A program made the translations under genes and the position numbers. DNA of 64,000 nucleotides. Source: UBA11403 sp963784615. GTDB taxonomy: Bacteria > Pseudomonadota > Gammaproteobacteria > Legionellales > Legionellaceae. Below, one piece after another: positions 18,235 to 31,733 of this stretch. Position 1 is the first letter of the stretch. Each line of letters starts with the position of its first letter. The notes under the pieces were generated by a model. The model worked only from the letters and a program-made list of their open reading frames with translations, was not told the DNA's origin and searched no databases. Where the stretch lies: assembly GCA_963784615.1 (NCBI GenBank), contig CAWASG010000001.1, positions 1,054,001-1,118,000 of the forward strand. Direction: 5' to 3'.

Positions 18235-18279
18235 TATACTGCACGCGGGCACAGAATTCCGTTAAATAAGAGTATATCT

Positions 18280-19653
18280 ATGGCGACGATAAACATCATC
18301 AATCCGACAACAGAAACCATTTGCGCAAACTATCCAATCATGAGCCAGGATGAGGTCGAGACAATCATTCAAAACATGCACACATCACAACAATTATGGC
18401 GACAGAGTCCAATCGCCTTAAGACGAAATAACTTATCTCAATTAGCCAAAGTCCTCATTAAAAACAAAGAGCGATGCGCAAATCTCATCACCACTGAAAT
18501 GGGCAAACCCATTACACAAGCTCGTCTTGAAATTGAAAAATGTGCGAGATTATGTGAATACTATGCTGAGCAAGGGGAGACATTTTTAAAACCACAAATA
18601 ATTGAAACAGCGTTTCATAAAAGCTACCGATCATTTCATGCTTTAGGAATCATTTTTGCAATCATGCCATGGAATTTTCCTCTGTGGCAGGTCATGCGTT
18701 TTGCAGTACCCAACTTGATGGTTGGCAATGCGGGTCTATTAAAGCATGCGCCAAATTCAACGGGAACGGCCCTCTTAATTGAAGAGCTTTTTTTACAAGC
18801 CGGATTTCCAAAAGATTTATTTCGCAGCTTAGTGATTGATGTTGATCTTGCGCCGTTTGTCATTCATCACCCGCATATTGCAGGCGTAACCCTAACTGGA
18901 AGTAATTTAGCAGGTCAAAATGTTGCAACTGAAGCCGGAAAAGCTTTAAAAAAAGTCGTTTTAGAACTAGGTGGTAGCGATCCATATATTATTTTAGAAG
19001 ATGCTGATCTTGACCTTGCTGCCGAACAATGTGTTCTTTCACGTTTGAATAATGCGGGGCAAGTGTGTATTGCTGCCAAACGTATGATTGTCATTGAAAG
19101 TATAAAATCGACCTTCGAAGCACTCGTACTACAAAAAGCGAAACGTTATGTTATGGGTAATCCACTTAATCCAGAAACAAACTTAGGTCCTATGGCCCGA
19201 GAAGATCTACGTTTAAAACTACACGAACAAGTCGAACGCACAATAGCCGCCGGCGCACGGTGTCTTTTAGGCGGAGAACTTCCCAAAACACAAGGATATT
19301 ATTACCCACCTACCGTGCTGACTGATGTCACTGTTGATTCACCCTCTTTTACTGAAGAACTCTTCGGACCCGTTATTTGCATAATTAGCGCGAAAAATGA
19401 AGAGCATGCGATGCAACTTGCAAATAACACTGAATTTGGTTTGGCAGGCGCAATCTTTACACGTGATTTAGATAGAGGAGAGCGATTGGCCCGAGACTTT
19501 CTTGATGCAGGCACTTGCGCTGTTAACACCCTAGTCGCATCCGATCCTCGCCTACCTTTCGGTGGTATTAAACAATCCGGTTATGGTCGAGAATTGAGTG
19601 TTGAAGGAATGCATGAGTTTGTGAACGTTAAAACCGTCATTGTTTCAAAATAA
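18280..19653 (+). CDS. NAD(P)-dependent aldehyde dehydrogenase, succinate-semialdehyde type
   Basis: 457 residues from ATG 18280 (MATINIINPTTE); the upstream in-frame ATG at 18184 lies in a palindromic element and would add a tail absent from the family. Family signatures: IMPWNFPLWQVMRF, catalytic Glu in VLELGGSDPYI, catalytic Cys in NAGQVCIAAKR, and LPFGGIKQSGYGRE near the end. Its short length and these motifs resemble Sad/YneI-type succinate-semialdehyde dehydrogenases, but the substrate is inferred. It is a single gene convergent with hemE. Confidence 0.85.
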   Translation: MATINIINPTTETICANYPIMSQDEVETIIQNMHTSQQLWRQSPIALRRNNLSQLAKVLIKNKERCANLITTEMGKPITQARLEIEKCARLCEYYAEQGETFLKPQIIETAFHKSYRSFHALGIIFAIMPWNFPLWQVMRFAVPNLMVGNAGLLKHAPNSTGTALLIEELFLQAGFPKDLFRSLVIDVDLAPFVIHHPHIAGVTLTGSNLAGQNVATEAGKALKKVVLELGGSDPYIILEDADLDLAAEQCVLSRLNNAGQVCIAAKRMIVIESIKSTFEALVLQKAKRYVMGNPLNPETNLGPMAREDLRLKLHEQVERTIAAGARCLLGGELPKTQGYYYPPTVLTDVTVDSPSFTEELFGPVICIISAKNEEHAMQLANNTEFGLAGAIFTRDLDRGERLARDFLDAGTCAVNTLVASDPRLPFGGIKQSGYGRELSVEGMHEFVNVKTVIVSK

Positions 19654-19712
19654 ACTAAACGCTCCTGTTGAAAGGATTTAATCCCTGAATACCGTTATCA
19701 TTTAAGGATGGT

Positions 19713-19745
19713 CTTGTTGGGCTTCGCTCTCGCTCAACCCAACCG
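19713..19745. repeat. Palindromic repeat family A, half copy (copy 2)
   Basis: Only one arm is present (TTGTTGGGCTTCGCTCTCGC then TCAACCCAACC), between the convergent aldehyde dehydrogenase and hemE. Without the partner arm it cannot form the full hairpin. Confidence 0.8.
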
Positions 19746-19761
19746 ACTACCCAACAATCGT

Positions 19762-20823
19762 TTATTCGTTATGATACTCAGGACTAAACTCATGAACAGC
19801 ATCAATCATCGCCTTCATGTTGTCTGGATGAACATCTGGCGTTATGCCATGTCCGAGATTAAACACATGTCCTGTACCCTCTCCGTATGAAGCTAATACT
19901 TGCTTCACTTGATCTCGTATGCAAGCCGGATTTGTCAATAATACAGTCGGATCGAGATTACCTTGCAGTGCCACCCGAGATCCAACTCGCGCCCGCGCCG
20001 CTGACAATTCACAAGTCCAGTCTAATCCTAACGCATCGCAACCGGTATCGGCCATTTTCTCCAACCATTGGCCACCACCCTTCGTAAATAAAATAATAGG
20101 TATATGTGGATGTAGTGTTTTCAATCGCTCAACTATGCGTTGCATATAATAGAGAGAGAACTGTTGATAATTTCGCGTCGTCAAAATACCACCCCATGTG
20201 TCAAACACCATTAAGGCATTCACACCAGAGCGTACTTGCTGATCCAGGTAGTCAATCACCGCCAGCGCTAATTTTTCCAATAGCTGATGAGTCGCCTGAG
20301 GCTCCTCATACATTAATCGCAATATTCGTTTGTAATCCCTGCTACTTCCTCCCTCGACCATATAACATGCCAACGTCCATGGACTCCCAGAAAAACCTAT
20401 CAGAGGCAGATGGGCGGGCAATTCATGACGAATCATTCGTACTGCATCCATTACATAAGCCAAATCATCAGCTGCTGTTGGGACACGTAGTTCGTCGATC
20501 GACTGAAGTGTACGAAGTGGATGTGTAAAACGCGGCCCTTCACCTTCCAGGAAATGCAGGCCCAAGCCCATCGCATCAGGGATAGTCAATATATCTGAAA
20601 ATAAAATTGCCGCATCCAAATCAAATCGACGTAATGGTTGCAAAGTGACTTCACAAGCCAACTCCGTGTTTTTGCAAAGACTTAAAAAATCACCGGCTTT
20701 TTCTCGAACCTGCCGATATTCTGGTAAATATCTCCCAGCTTGGCGCATCACCCATACGGGTGTTCTATCAACTGTTTTTTTTTGTAAACTTTTGATAAAT
20801 ATAGATTCAGAAAAAACTTGCAT
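19762..20823 (-). CDS. hemE: Uroporphyrinogen decarboxylase
   Basis: 353 residues. It decarboxylates uroporphyrinogen III to coproporphyrinogen III in heme synthesis. Seen: RTPVWVMRQAGRYLPEYR near the N-terminus (substrate-binding Arg), FSGSPWTLACYMVEGG and NLGHGITPDVHPDN near the C-terminus. It appears as a single-gene unit, convergent with the aldehyde dehydrogenase. Confidence 0.97.
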   Translation of the reverse strand: MQVFSESIFIKSLQKKTVDRTPVWVMRQAGRYLPEYRQVREKAGDFLSLCKNTELACEVTLQPLRRFDLDAAILFSDILTIPDAMGLGLHFLEGEGPRFTHPLRTLQSIDELRVPTAADDLAYVMDAVRMIRHELPAHLPLIGFSGSPWTLACYMVEGGSSRDYKRILRLMYEEPQATHQLLEKLALAVIDYLDQQVRSGVNALMVFDTWGGILTTRNYQQFSLYYMQRIVERLKTLHPHIPIILFTKGGGQWLEKMADTGCDALGLDWTCELSAARARVGSRVALQGNLDPTVLLTNPACIRDQVKQVLASYGEGTGHVFNLGHGITPDVHPDNMKAMIDAVHEFSPEYHNE

Positions 20824-20958
20824 GATGGGCCTCAGAAAGGGTAAATAAATAGGTGAGTATAGCTGGGTTATCCCTTAACAAAGAAGAGCTCTTGCTCCCC
20901 CCTATATAGTCGGTTATAAATTATGAAACTGCCCCGTACTGAGCTCCAAGGCATATTG

Positions 20959-23217
20959 TCACCCCAAACGCCGCACTAATTCTGTTTCGTTATGATTGAC
21001 CAGACCAACAGCAACCCTCTCGCCACTAACAAACGAAACGACTTCTTTGACTGAATTTAACCCGCTCAAATCCGGAAGACATATTTGACGCACAGAAGCT
21101 TTTGGCGATGTTGAAGATGGGAAAAAAGATAAGTTCCGGCTGAAAGAAGATGAAACTATTTCCTGCCGACTCACAACGAAGCTATAAACGGAATTAATAA
21201 AATCTTGATTATGGATTGGTTCATGATTACTTCCTAATGCCTCAAGTAATATCTTGCGCTGGGCTACAGGCCGCGCTGCGAGAAAATTTTGCAATTTAAC
21301 GTTGACACGAATATTTAGCGTTGACTCATTTTGTGCTTGAAGAAAAGTTTGAATTAAATCATCAAGTAATATCTTTACTGAGTTTTGATCATTAGCACTT
21401 AAATCAAACGTACGCAAAATACAAAATAATGTCTTGGGATCAACGCACAAATTAGTTTTCGATAAATAATTTTCATCTCTTATCGACCTTAACCATGCCT
21501 GAACGTCTTCTGGTAAATTAGACTGTTCATCTTGCAGTAAACATGGGAGAACCATTTGTGACATAAGTTCTGCATAGCCATTAAACTTAACATTATTTTC
21601 AATTTTAGTTTTAAACTGGAAGAAAAACGGTGCTAACACGCTATCGCAATTATTAGAGCAATCCAATAAAGAGAGCGTAGATCCAGATATTAAGCGGTAA
21701 CTAAATGGGTAGGTTAAAAGAGAAACCATCAACATTTCATTGCGTTTCAGGATGTCAGCATCGGTTTCACGAAACTCTTTTTTAGCAGACTGTTCACGCA
21801 TCCATTGAACATGTACTAAACGATCTATTTTAGCGCTTATATAAGCCTCTGGGCGGTGATCAATCACAAACTTAAGCAAATATGCTCCCCACTTGCTCGT
21901 ACATCCTTCTTTAACGTCTCCTAATGCAATTTCACTCAACACATCATGAACACTATAGTCATCTCCATTCCATAAAATCCTTTGACAATAGAATCGATTG
22001 CGCTCATCCGCATCCAGCTCACCAATTTTTTCGGCGAATGTAAGATATGCAAACTCAAGATCTGCATCAATGATTGGCTTTCGTAAACTTGACAACAATA
22101 ATTCATAAACAATATTAACAGTTCTGCGTCGAACAGGCAGCTGCAGATTATGCTTTAAAAGTTCAGGGCGTCCGGAAAACCGATCAGCGGCGAACTGAGT
22201 TCTAGCTTGCTCCAAAGGGGTAAAATCCCTGGGTGGCCACACATCACGATTACAAAATGCGGCGCCAACTGAACCCTCGTCAAAATATTTAACGCTATTA
22301 TCTAAAGAAAGTAATCGATCTCCATGCTCTGACAATATGAAATAAGATAAAGGATAAAGCTCTAAAGGCTCATCTGTAGGCTGTCCAGCTAGATAAACTT
22401 TATCATATTGAATCGATGGCATTAGAAAACTATAGTAGCCAGAGGGTATTAATTTTGCGCCAGATAACATTTGTGCAACGGCTACCCAGAAACCCTGGGC
22501 GTCGTCTTTTTTTTCGGGTTGCTTTCGAGTGTAATCTAATGCAGTTCCTTTAATTGTATTCCACCTAAATTCATAAATACGACGTATTTCCTCAATAATT
22601 TCAGTAGAAAAAACCGTAGCATTTTGAAAACGTTTAGTAAAAGAATCTAATTTTTGAATCATCTGAGGCAGGTTAGTAGATTGACTCTCAGTTAAAACGC
22701 TCGAAAGAAGGATGGGTAAACATTTTGTTTTAAAATGAGAAAAAGTAAATCCAGGTCCAACAAAATCCTTTAAGTATATCGGGTTTAAAAATCTAGACTC
22801 AACTATGTAGGATGGGTCATAACGCGATAAAAGTCGCGCAAGAGATATCATTTGCTCCTTCATATCGTCAAGATCGCAAACTAATATCTTGTTTAAGATT
22901 GCTGCCAGATAAATTTTACTTCCATTAACAAGCATGGATTGCGCACAAAAAAACAGAACATCATCAGGATAGGCTGCATTAATCGCAGCCATAAGTTGAC
23001 TTATTAATAAAGGGAATCGGGGATAAGCCTCAATGGCGCTCGGAAAACCTTGCCCCTCCCCCACCTGAAAATAATAATTCAAAATTTCAACTAACTTAGG
23101 AAAAACTGATCGAGGATAAATTCCTTTACTGCGCCAAGATGATATATATTCAGCCTTCACTGATAAATCAGAGCCTAAAAAAACATCAATCTTATTAGCA
23201 ATTACTGTGCTATGCAT
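20959..23217 (-). CDS. Large protein of unknown function
   Basis: 752 residues from ATG 23217, where AGGTG lies 9 bases upstream; an alternative ATG at 23253 would add 12 residues but has no clear ribosome site. I recognise no domain. It has no signal peptide or clear membrane segment and looks mostly helical and soluble; the last 100 residues are richer in Ser and Val. It is AT-rich relative to the core genes and stands alone between hemE and the rRNA operon. Its size, lack of a known family and the presence of effector-like genes elsewhere in the window make a secreted effector possible, but nothing in the sequence proves it. Confidence 0.55.
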   Translation of the reverse strand: MHSTVIANKIDVFLGSDLSVKAEYISSWRSKGIYPRSVFPKLVEILNYYFQVGEGQGFPSAIEAYPRFPLLISQLMAAINAAYPDDVLFFCAQSMLVNGSKIYLAAILNKILVCDLDDMKEQMISLARLLSRYDPSYIVESRFLNPIYLKDFVGPGFTFSHFKTKCLPILLSSVLTESQSTNLPQMIQKLDSFTKRFQNATVFSTEIIEEIRRIYEFRWNTIKGTALDYTRKQPEKKDDAQGFWVAVAQMLSGAKLIPSGYYSFLMPSIQYDKVYLAGQPTDEPLELYPLSYFILSEHGDRLLSLDNSVKYFDEGSVGAAFCNRDVWPPRDFTPLEQARTQFAADRFSGRPELLKHNLQLPVRRRTVNIVYELLLSSLRKPIIDADLEFAYLTFAEKIGELDADERNRFYCQRILWNGDDYSVHDVLSEIALGDVKEGCTSKWGAYLLKFVIDHRPEAYISAKIDRLVHVQWMREQSAKKEFRETDADILKRNEMLMVSLLTYPFSYRLISGSTLSLLDCSNNCDSVLAPFFFQFKTKIENNVKFNGYAELMSQMVLPCLLQDEQSNLPEDVQAWLRSIRDENYLSKTNLCVDPKTLFCILRTFDLSANDQNSVKILLDDLIQTFLQAQNESTLNIRVNVKLQNFLAARPVAQRKILLEALGSNHEPIHNQDFINSVYSFVVSRQEIVSSSFSRNLSFFPSSTSPKASVRQICLPDLSGLNSVKEVVSFVSGERVAVGLVNHNETELVRRLG

Positions 23218-23319
23218 AAAAGACACACCTGGTTTCAATTTTTCACACGACATCTTAAATAGAACATTTTAAAGGCGTGTTGATTAGACATATGAACGCA
23301 TTTTATATGAAATTAACTT

Positions 23320-23346
23320 AAAAAAAAAGCGACTTTCGTCGCTTTT
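23320..23346 (-). terminator. Rho-independent terminator of the rRNA operon
   Basis: Minus strand AAAAGCGAC-GAAA-GTCGCTTTTTTTTT: a 6-bp GC stem with a stable GAAA tetraloop, extended by A-T pairs, and a T-run, about 10 bases after 5S rRNA. Confidence 0.92.
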
Positions 23347-23356
23347 AAGAATAAAG

Positions 23357-23474
23357 ACCTGGCGATTACCTACTTTCACATGGGGAAACCCCACACTATC
23401 ATCGGCGTACGTTCGTTTCACTTCTGAGTTCGGGATGGGATCAGGTGGTTCCAAACGGCTATGGTCGCCAGGAA
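23357..23474 (-). rRNA. rrf: 5S ribosomal RNA
   Basis: Last gene of the operon. The minus strand begins CCTGGCGACCATAGCCGTTT, contains CCGAACTCAGAAGTGAAACG and ends with the pairing strand ATCGCCAGG. Ends are accurate to a few bases. Confidence 0.93.
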
Positions 23475-23551
23475 AAACGGTTTGTAATTTGGTTTGAGTG
23501 AATACTAAATCTAAGAGCAACTTTGTTCTAATTAGACTTCTTGTTGTATTC

Positions 23552-23584
23552 TGTTGGGATTCGCTCTCGCTCAACCCAACCTAC
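23552..23584. repeat. Palindromic repeat family A inside the 23S-5S spacer (copy 3)
   Basis: One arm of the family (CTGTTGGGATTCGCTCTCGC then TCAACCCAACCTAC) lies in the transcribed spacer between 23S and 5S. The copy is diverged (GGGATTC for GGGCTTC). Confidence 0.75.
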
Positions 23585-23666
23585 GCTCAATCCAACTTAC
23601 TTAGTAAATAATGAGTATGTAACACAATCTGTTTGTATCAGTATTGCTTAACCTAAATTCACTCAG

Positions 23667-26577
<2,911 letters not shown>

Positions 26578-26837
26578 TCAGTAAACTTTTGGCTATATGT
26601 TCCGCGCGTGACTGTCTATCAAAAGCATCCCCTCCACAAGTGAAAGACATGACTATCTCAATTCGGCCACAGCGCTTCTTTGCAATACTAATGCGCTTGT
26701 GTTACCTCATTATTTACCATTTTTTTAATGAACATCTGGCTGTTCCAGATTAAAAGCATCTCTTCGAAATGACTTTGATCTGAATGTTGCCTTGTAGTTT
26801 ATGATGTTGACTTGACTCCCTCCAGACTCTTAAGTCT

Positions 26838-26913
26838 TGGTGGAGGCGAGGAGGATCGAACTCCTGACCCCCTGCGTGCAAGGCAGGTGCTCTCCCAGCT
26901 GAGCTACGCCCCC
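26838..26913 (-). tRNA. tRNA-Ala (anticodon TGC)
   Basis: 76 bases on the minus strand: GGGGGCGTAGCTCAGCTGGG at the 5' end, anticodon TGC in the loop CTTGCAC, T-arm GGAGTTCGATCCTCC, and an encoded CCA. It is the only tRNA in the 16S-23S spacer; the usual tRNA-Ile partner is absent. Confidence 0.96.
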
Positions 26914-27073
26914 GTTTTTTCTTCGGCTTTTTCCATTATGCTTCGTTACTGATACTCAATCGTTCGGTCACATACTGACGTATGCTCCCTCTCTCTTTCG
27001 CATCAGTGCCTCGCCTAATGAAAAAATCCTCGCAAAAAATACATCTGTCGCGTAAAAACTACATCTTTAGAAA

Positions 27074-27093
27074 ACAAACTGTGTGGGCGCCTT
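27074..27093 (-). promoter_or_regulatory. 16S processing stem, trailing strand
   Basis: These 20 bases just after 16S are exactly complementary to 28736-28755 in the leader. Together they form the long stem bracketing 16S that RNase III cuts. Confidence 0.85.
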
Positions 27094-27113
27094 AAAATCT
27101 CAGCAAGGCTTAT

Positions 27114-28657
<1,544 letters not shown>

Positions 28658-28735
28658 AATACCTATGCTCATCAGTCTAAACTGACTTGCTTTATTTCTT
28701 TTACTTCTTTGTTCTTGTCGCCTCTCTGTTCTATC

Positions 28736-28755
28736 AAGGCGCCCACACAGTTTGT
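28736..28755 (-). promoter_or_regulatory. 16S processing stem, leading strand
   Basis: Minus strand ACAAACTGTGTGGGCGCCTT, a perfect 20-base complement of the segment at 27074-27093 beyond the 16S 3' end. Confidence 0.85.
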
Positions 28756-28798
28756 CTTCTTGTTTTCTTAATGATTTTGCCCCGAAGGCGTGCTGCGT

Positions 28799-28850
28799 AT
28801 TCTACGCATTTTGAAATTGTTGTCAAACGTTTTTTTCATTTTTTTTAAAC
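28799..28850 (-). promoter_or_regulatory. rRNA operon promoter with A-tract upstream element
   Basis: Minus strand TTGACA (28821-28826), 16-base spacer and TAGAAT (28799-28804), followed by a GC-rich discriminator (ACGCAGCACGCC). Upstream bases 28827-28850 are A-tract rich, like an UP element. It lies directly after the murI stop. Confidence 0.85.
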
Positions 28851-29675
28851 TTAAACATCAATAAGCTCAATGTCGTTTGAATTCAGGGTTTCACCTAGGA
28901 ATATTTCACCAACAGATTGGAACCGTGGAGAGGAATCGGTAACGAGATAACTTACTTTGCCACGGGTTGTTTGGTTAGCCGTTAACAAGTGTTTTTGAAT
29001 TAACATCTGTTGTAATACCTTTGCAGTGGCTTCACCTGAGTCCACCATCTTAACACCTTGCGGCAGGAGCTGAGATAGAATAGGTTTGAAAACCGGAAAG
29101 TGGGTGCAGCCTAATACTAATGTATCTTCCGTTGTAAAATCGCTCAGGTAATGAAGTAATGCTTCTCGAGTAATAGCATTGTTAACCATCCCCTCTTCCG
29201 CCAACGCAACCAATAGACTACACGCCCGTGCCCGAAGTGTGGCGTCTGGAAGATGTGTGCGGATAATATGTTGGTACGCATTGGATGCAATGGTTGTTTC
29301 GGTAGCAAAGACAGCGATGTGTTGATTTTTGGTTGCTTTGATAGCGGCTTCAGCACCGGGTACGACTACTCCCATGACAGGCATGTTGGGCAGCAAATCT
29401 TGTAAGTGCGTCAGCGCAGCTGTAGTTGCGGTATTACATGCGATGACCAGTGCTTTAATACGCCGCTCAACTAGGACACGGGCCATTTGTACTGCATATT
29501 GTTTAACAGTCTCCGGACTTTTCGTGCCATATGGCAAACGTGCAGTGTCGCCGAGATAAATGAATGGCTCATGCGGCAATACTGCCCGCAGCGATCGAAG
29601 AACCGTTAAGCCGCCCATGCCGGAATCAAAGACGCCAATGGGAAGATCAGTGGTTGCGATCATAGTTTTATTCAT
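28851..29675 (-). CDS. murI: Glutamate racemase
   Basis: 274 residues. It converts L- to D-glutamate for peptidoglycan. The two catalytic Cys motifs ACNTATTA and GCTHFPVFK and the N-terminal DSGMGGLTVLR are present. Met5 is an alternative start. It lies immediately upstream of the rRNA operon on the same strand. Confidence 0.96.
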   Translation of the reverse strand: MNKTMIATTDLPIGVFDSGMGGLTVLRSLRAVLPHEPFIYLGDTARLPYGTKSPETVKQYAVQMARVLVERRIKALVIACNTATTAALTHLQDLLPNMPVMGVVVPGAEAAIKATKNQHIAVFATETTIASNAYQHIIRTHLPDATLRARACSLLVALAEEGMVNNAITREALLHYLSDFTTEDTLVLGCTHFPVFKPILSQLLPQGVKMVDSGEATAKVLQQMLIQKHLLTANQTTRGKVSYLVTDSSPRFQSVGEIFLGETLNSNDIELIDV

Positions 29676-29952
29676 GATGTCCTCGTGAGAATCGGATATT
29701 TAAATAGCGTTACTTGATATATTATTACGACTTAACGTCCATTCGAGACTATTTGTATTAGTAACAGTATAACAGAAAATCATAATATCCAACTTTGATC
29801 GCAAATCACTGTCCAGCTTCTGCTGCCAAAATAAATGCGCCTTGATTTTTGAATTTTAAGACCCGCTTCTATCTATTTAAGGAACGGCGACAAAAAGTTG
29901 ATATTTTCACTCAACTCCTTTATTGTTCGGTATTTGCTGTTCATGGTTTATC
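29676..29952. other. Divergent intergenic region murI / lnt
   Basis: 277 AT-rich bases holding the two outward promoters. I see no repeat, RNA gene or clear terminator. Confidence 0.5.
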
Positions 29953-31515
29953 ATGCGCCTATTTCACCTCACGCCAAGTTATTTTTTAAGATTTTTGAAG
30001 CCTTATTGGATAATCGCCTTATTCAGCGGTGCGTTGCTGCCCTTTGGTTTTGCCCCTTTTCATCTGCCAGGCCTGGCTCTGTTGGGATTGACGTTCTTTT
30101 TTGCTCAGTTATCTTACGGATTAACCGCTAGTGGTAAGTCAGACAGAACCCAAGCCTTTTTAACAGGATTTGTCTTCGGTCTTGGATATCTTGGATTTGG
30201 AGTGTCCTGGGTCTTCGTTAGCGTTCATGATTATGGGCATTTAAACATTGTTCTCTCGGGCCTGATAACCCTTTTATTTGTTGCCTACCTTTCGCTCTTT
30301 ACGGGCATTGTCGCTTATCTTTATCAACGCCTCGCTGCTCATCGCGCAAATCTGACTCGATGTTTAATGTTCAGCGCATTATGGTGTCTTGGAGAATATG
30401 CTCGTGCGACATTGTTGACTGGTTTTCCGTGGATGTTGCTTGGATTTGGGCAAATTGATACCCCTTTAAAATACCTCCTTCCTGTAATTGGCGTTTATGG
30501 GGTCGGGTTTTTAGCTTGTTTTGCCGCGAGTTGTTTAGCGATTCTTTCCCAGGAAAAAAAATCAAAGCAGTTACCATGGCTAATGGCGTTCATGGGGTTA
30601 CTCATGGCGCCTATGGCGTTAAAAGATACGCCCTGGACGGATCAACAAAACAACGCGATAAGTGTTGGGGTGATTCAAGCCAATTTATCCATGCGAGATA
30701 AATGGGATGAGGTCTTGTTTTGGAACGTATTGAGCCATTACAAGAAAGAAACAGAAAAACTCATGGGTAAAACGCAGCTTATCGTCATGCCAGAGTCTGC
30801 TATCCCCGCACCAGACAGCTATGTCAGTGACTTTCTTGACTCCATGCATCAAAAAAGCCAAGCATCCAATACCGCGATATTATTAGGCATCCCTGAAGAG
30901 CCATCGCAAAATACTTATTACAATTCCCTGGTCGCCCTCGGAACAGCCAGTGGCTCGTATCAAAAAAAACATCTGGTTCCTTTTGGAGAATTTATTCCAA
31001 AACCGTTTCAACGGATCATCAATTGGCTATCTATCCCACTCACTAATATTACTGAGGGACGGCACGATCAACCGCTGGTTGAGGTCAATCATCATCCCAT
31101 CGCAACGTTAATTTGTTATGAGCTCGCGTACCCTAATCTATTACGCGAACAATTACCTACGGCAGAGTGGATTGTGTCCATCAGCGATGATGGTTGGTTT
31201 GGGCATTCGTTTGCGATGTATCAACAACTCCAGATGGCGCAGGCACTGTCTGTGCAAACAGGTCGCTATCAAATTGTCGCTAATAATGACGGATTGTCAT
31301 CAGTCATTAACGCACAAGGCGTGATTATCAAATCATTACCTGCTTATCAGGCGGGCATTTTGAAAAGCGCAATCTACCCTTCAACAGGCGCATCACCTTG
31401 GGTCATCTGGGGTGACAAACCGGTGTTATTGTTCTCTCTCATGATTTTGGTTTCTGGGCTATTACAACAATTGAGATCATATCGATTGTCGCGGCTTGTT
31501 CAAGATTTACCGTAG
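29953..31515 (+). CDS. lnt: Apolipoprotein N-acyltransferase
   Basis: 520 residues from ATG 29953 (MRLFHLTPSYFL); an upstream in-frame TTG at 29923 would add ten residues and cannot be excluded. About six N-terminal membrane helices precede a nitrilase domain with the Glu-Lys-Cys triad in IVMPESAIP, KKHLVPFGEFIP and TLICYELAYPN. It N-acylates the N-terminal Cys of lipoproteins in the inner membrane; LptE and RlpA in this window are likely substrates. A family A palindrome follows its stop. Confidence 0.95.
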   Translation: MRLFHLTPSYFLRFLKPYWIIALFSGALLPFGFAPFHLPGLALLGLTFFFAQLSYGLTASGKSDRTQAFLTGFVFGLGYLGFGVSWVFVSVHDYGHLNIVLSGLITLLFVAYLSLFTGIVAYLYQRLAAHRANLTRCLMFSALWCLGEYARATLLTGFPWMLLGFGQIDTPLKYLLPVIGVYGVGFLACFAASCLAILSQEKKSKQLPWLMAFMGLLMAPMALKDTPWTDQQNNAISVGVIQANLSMRDKWDEVLFWNVLSHYKKETEKLMGKTQLIVMPESAIPAPDSYVSDFLDSMHQKSQASNTAILLGIPEEPSQNTYYNSLVALGTASGSYQKKHLVPFGEFIPKPFQRIINWLSIPLTNITEGRHDQPLVEVNHHPIATLICYELAYPNLLREQLPTAEWIVSISDDGWFGHSFAMYQQLQMAQALSVQTGRYQIVANNDGLSSVINAQGVIIKSLPAYQAGILKSAIYPSTGASPWVIWGDKPVLLFSLMILVSGLLQQLRSYRLSRLVQDLP

Positions 31516-31617
31516 GTTTGGCGTAGGTTGGGTTGAGGCTAGTAAGCCGAAGCCCAACACGATCATTTTGTTGGGCTTCGGCTTACCAGCCTCAACCCAA
31601 CCTACGCGCCAACCTAC
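31511..31617. repeat. Palindromic repeat family A, variant with extended arms (copy 4)
   Basis: Core hairpin 31522-31606: GTAGGTTGGGTTGAGGCT, then TAAGCCGAAGCCCAAC, and the complement. GCCGAAGCCC replaces the GAGCGAAGCCC of copy 1. Outer CGTAGGTTTGG pairs with CCAACCTACG. It separates lnt from leuS. Confidence 0.88.
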
Positions 31618-31733
31618 GCCCAACCTATGTTCATTTCTAATCGATCAAGAGCAAACAGAATTTTAAAACCTATTGCCCGAAACACCAAGAGGCGTTATCC
31701 TTACAAACCCTACCAAATTTAATACATTAGACC

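Noticed and set aside
18184..18279. N-terminal extension of the aldehyde dehydrogenase
   Set aside because: The sequence is one arm of the palindromic element, and the family starts at ATG 18280.
29923..29952. TTG start for lnt ten codons earlier
   Set aside because: Possible, but ATG 29953 is the more usual choice and there is no ribosome site favouring the TTG.
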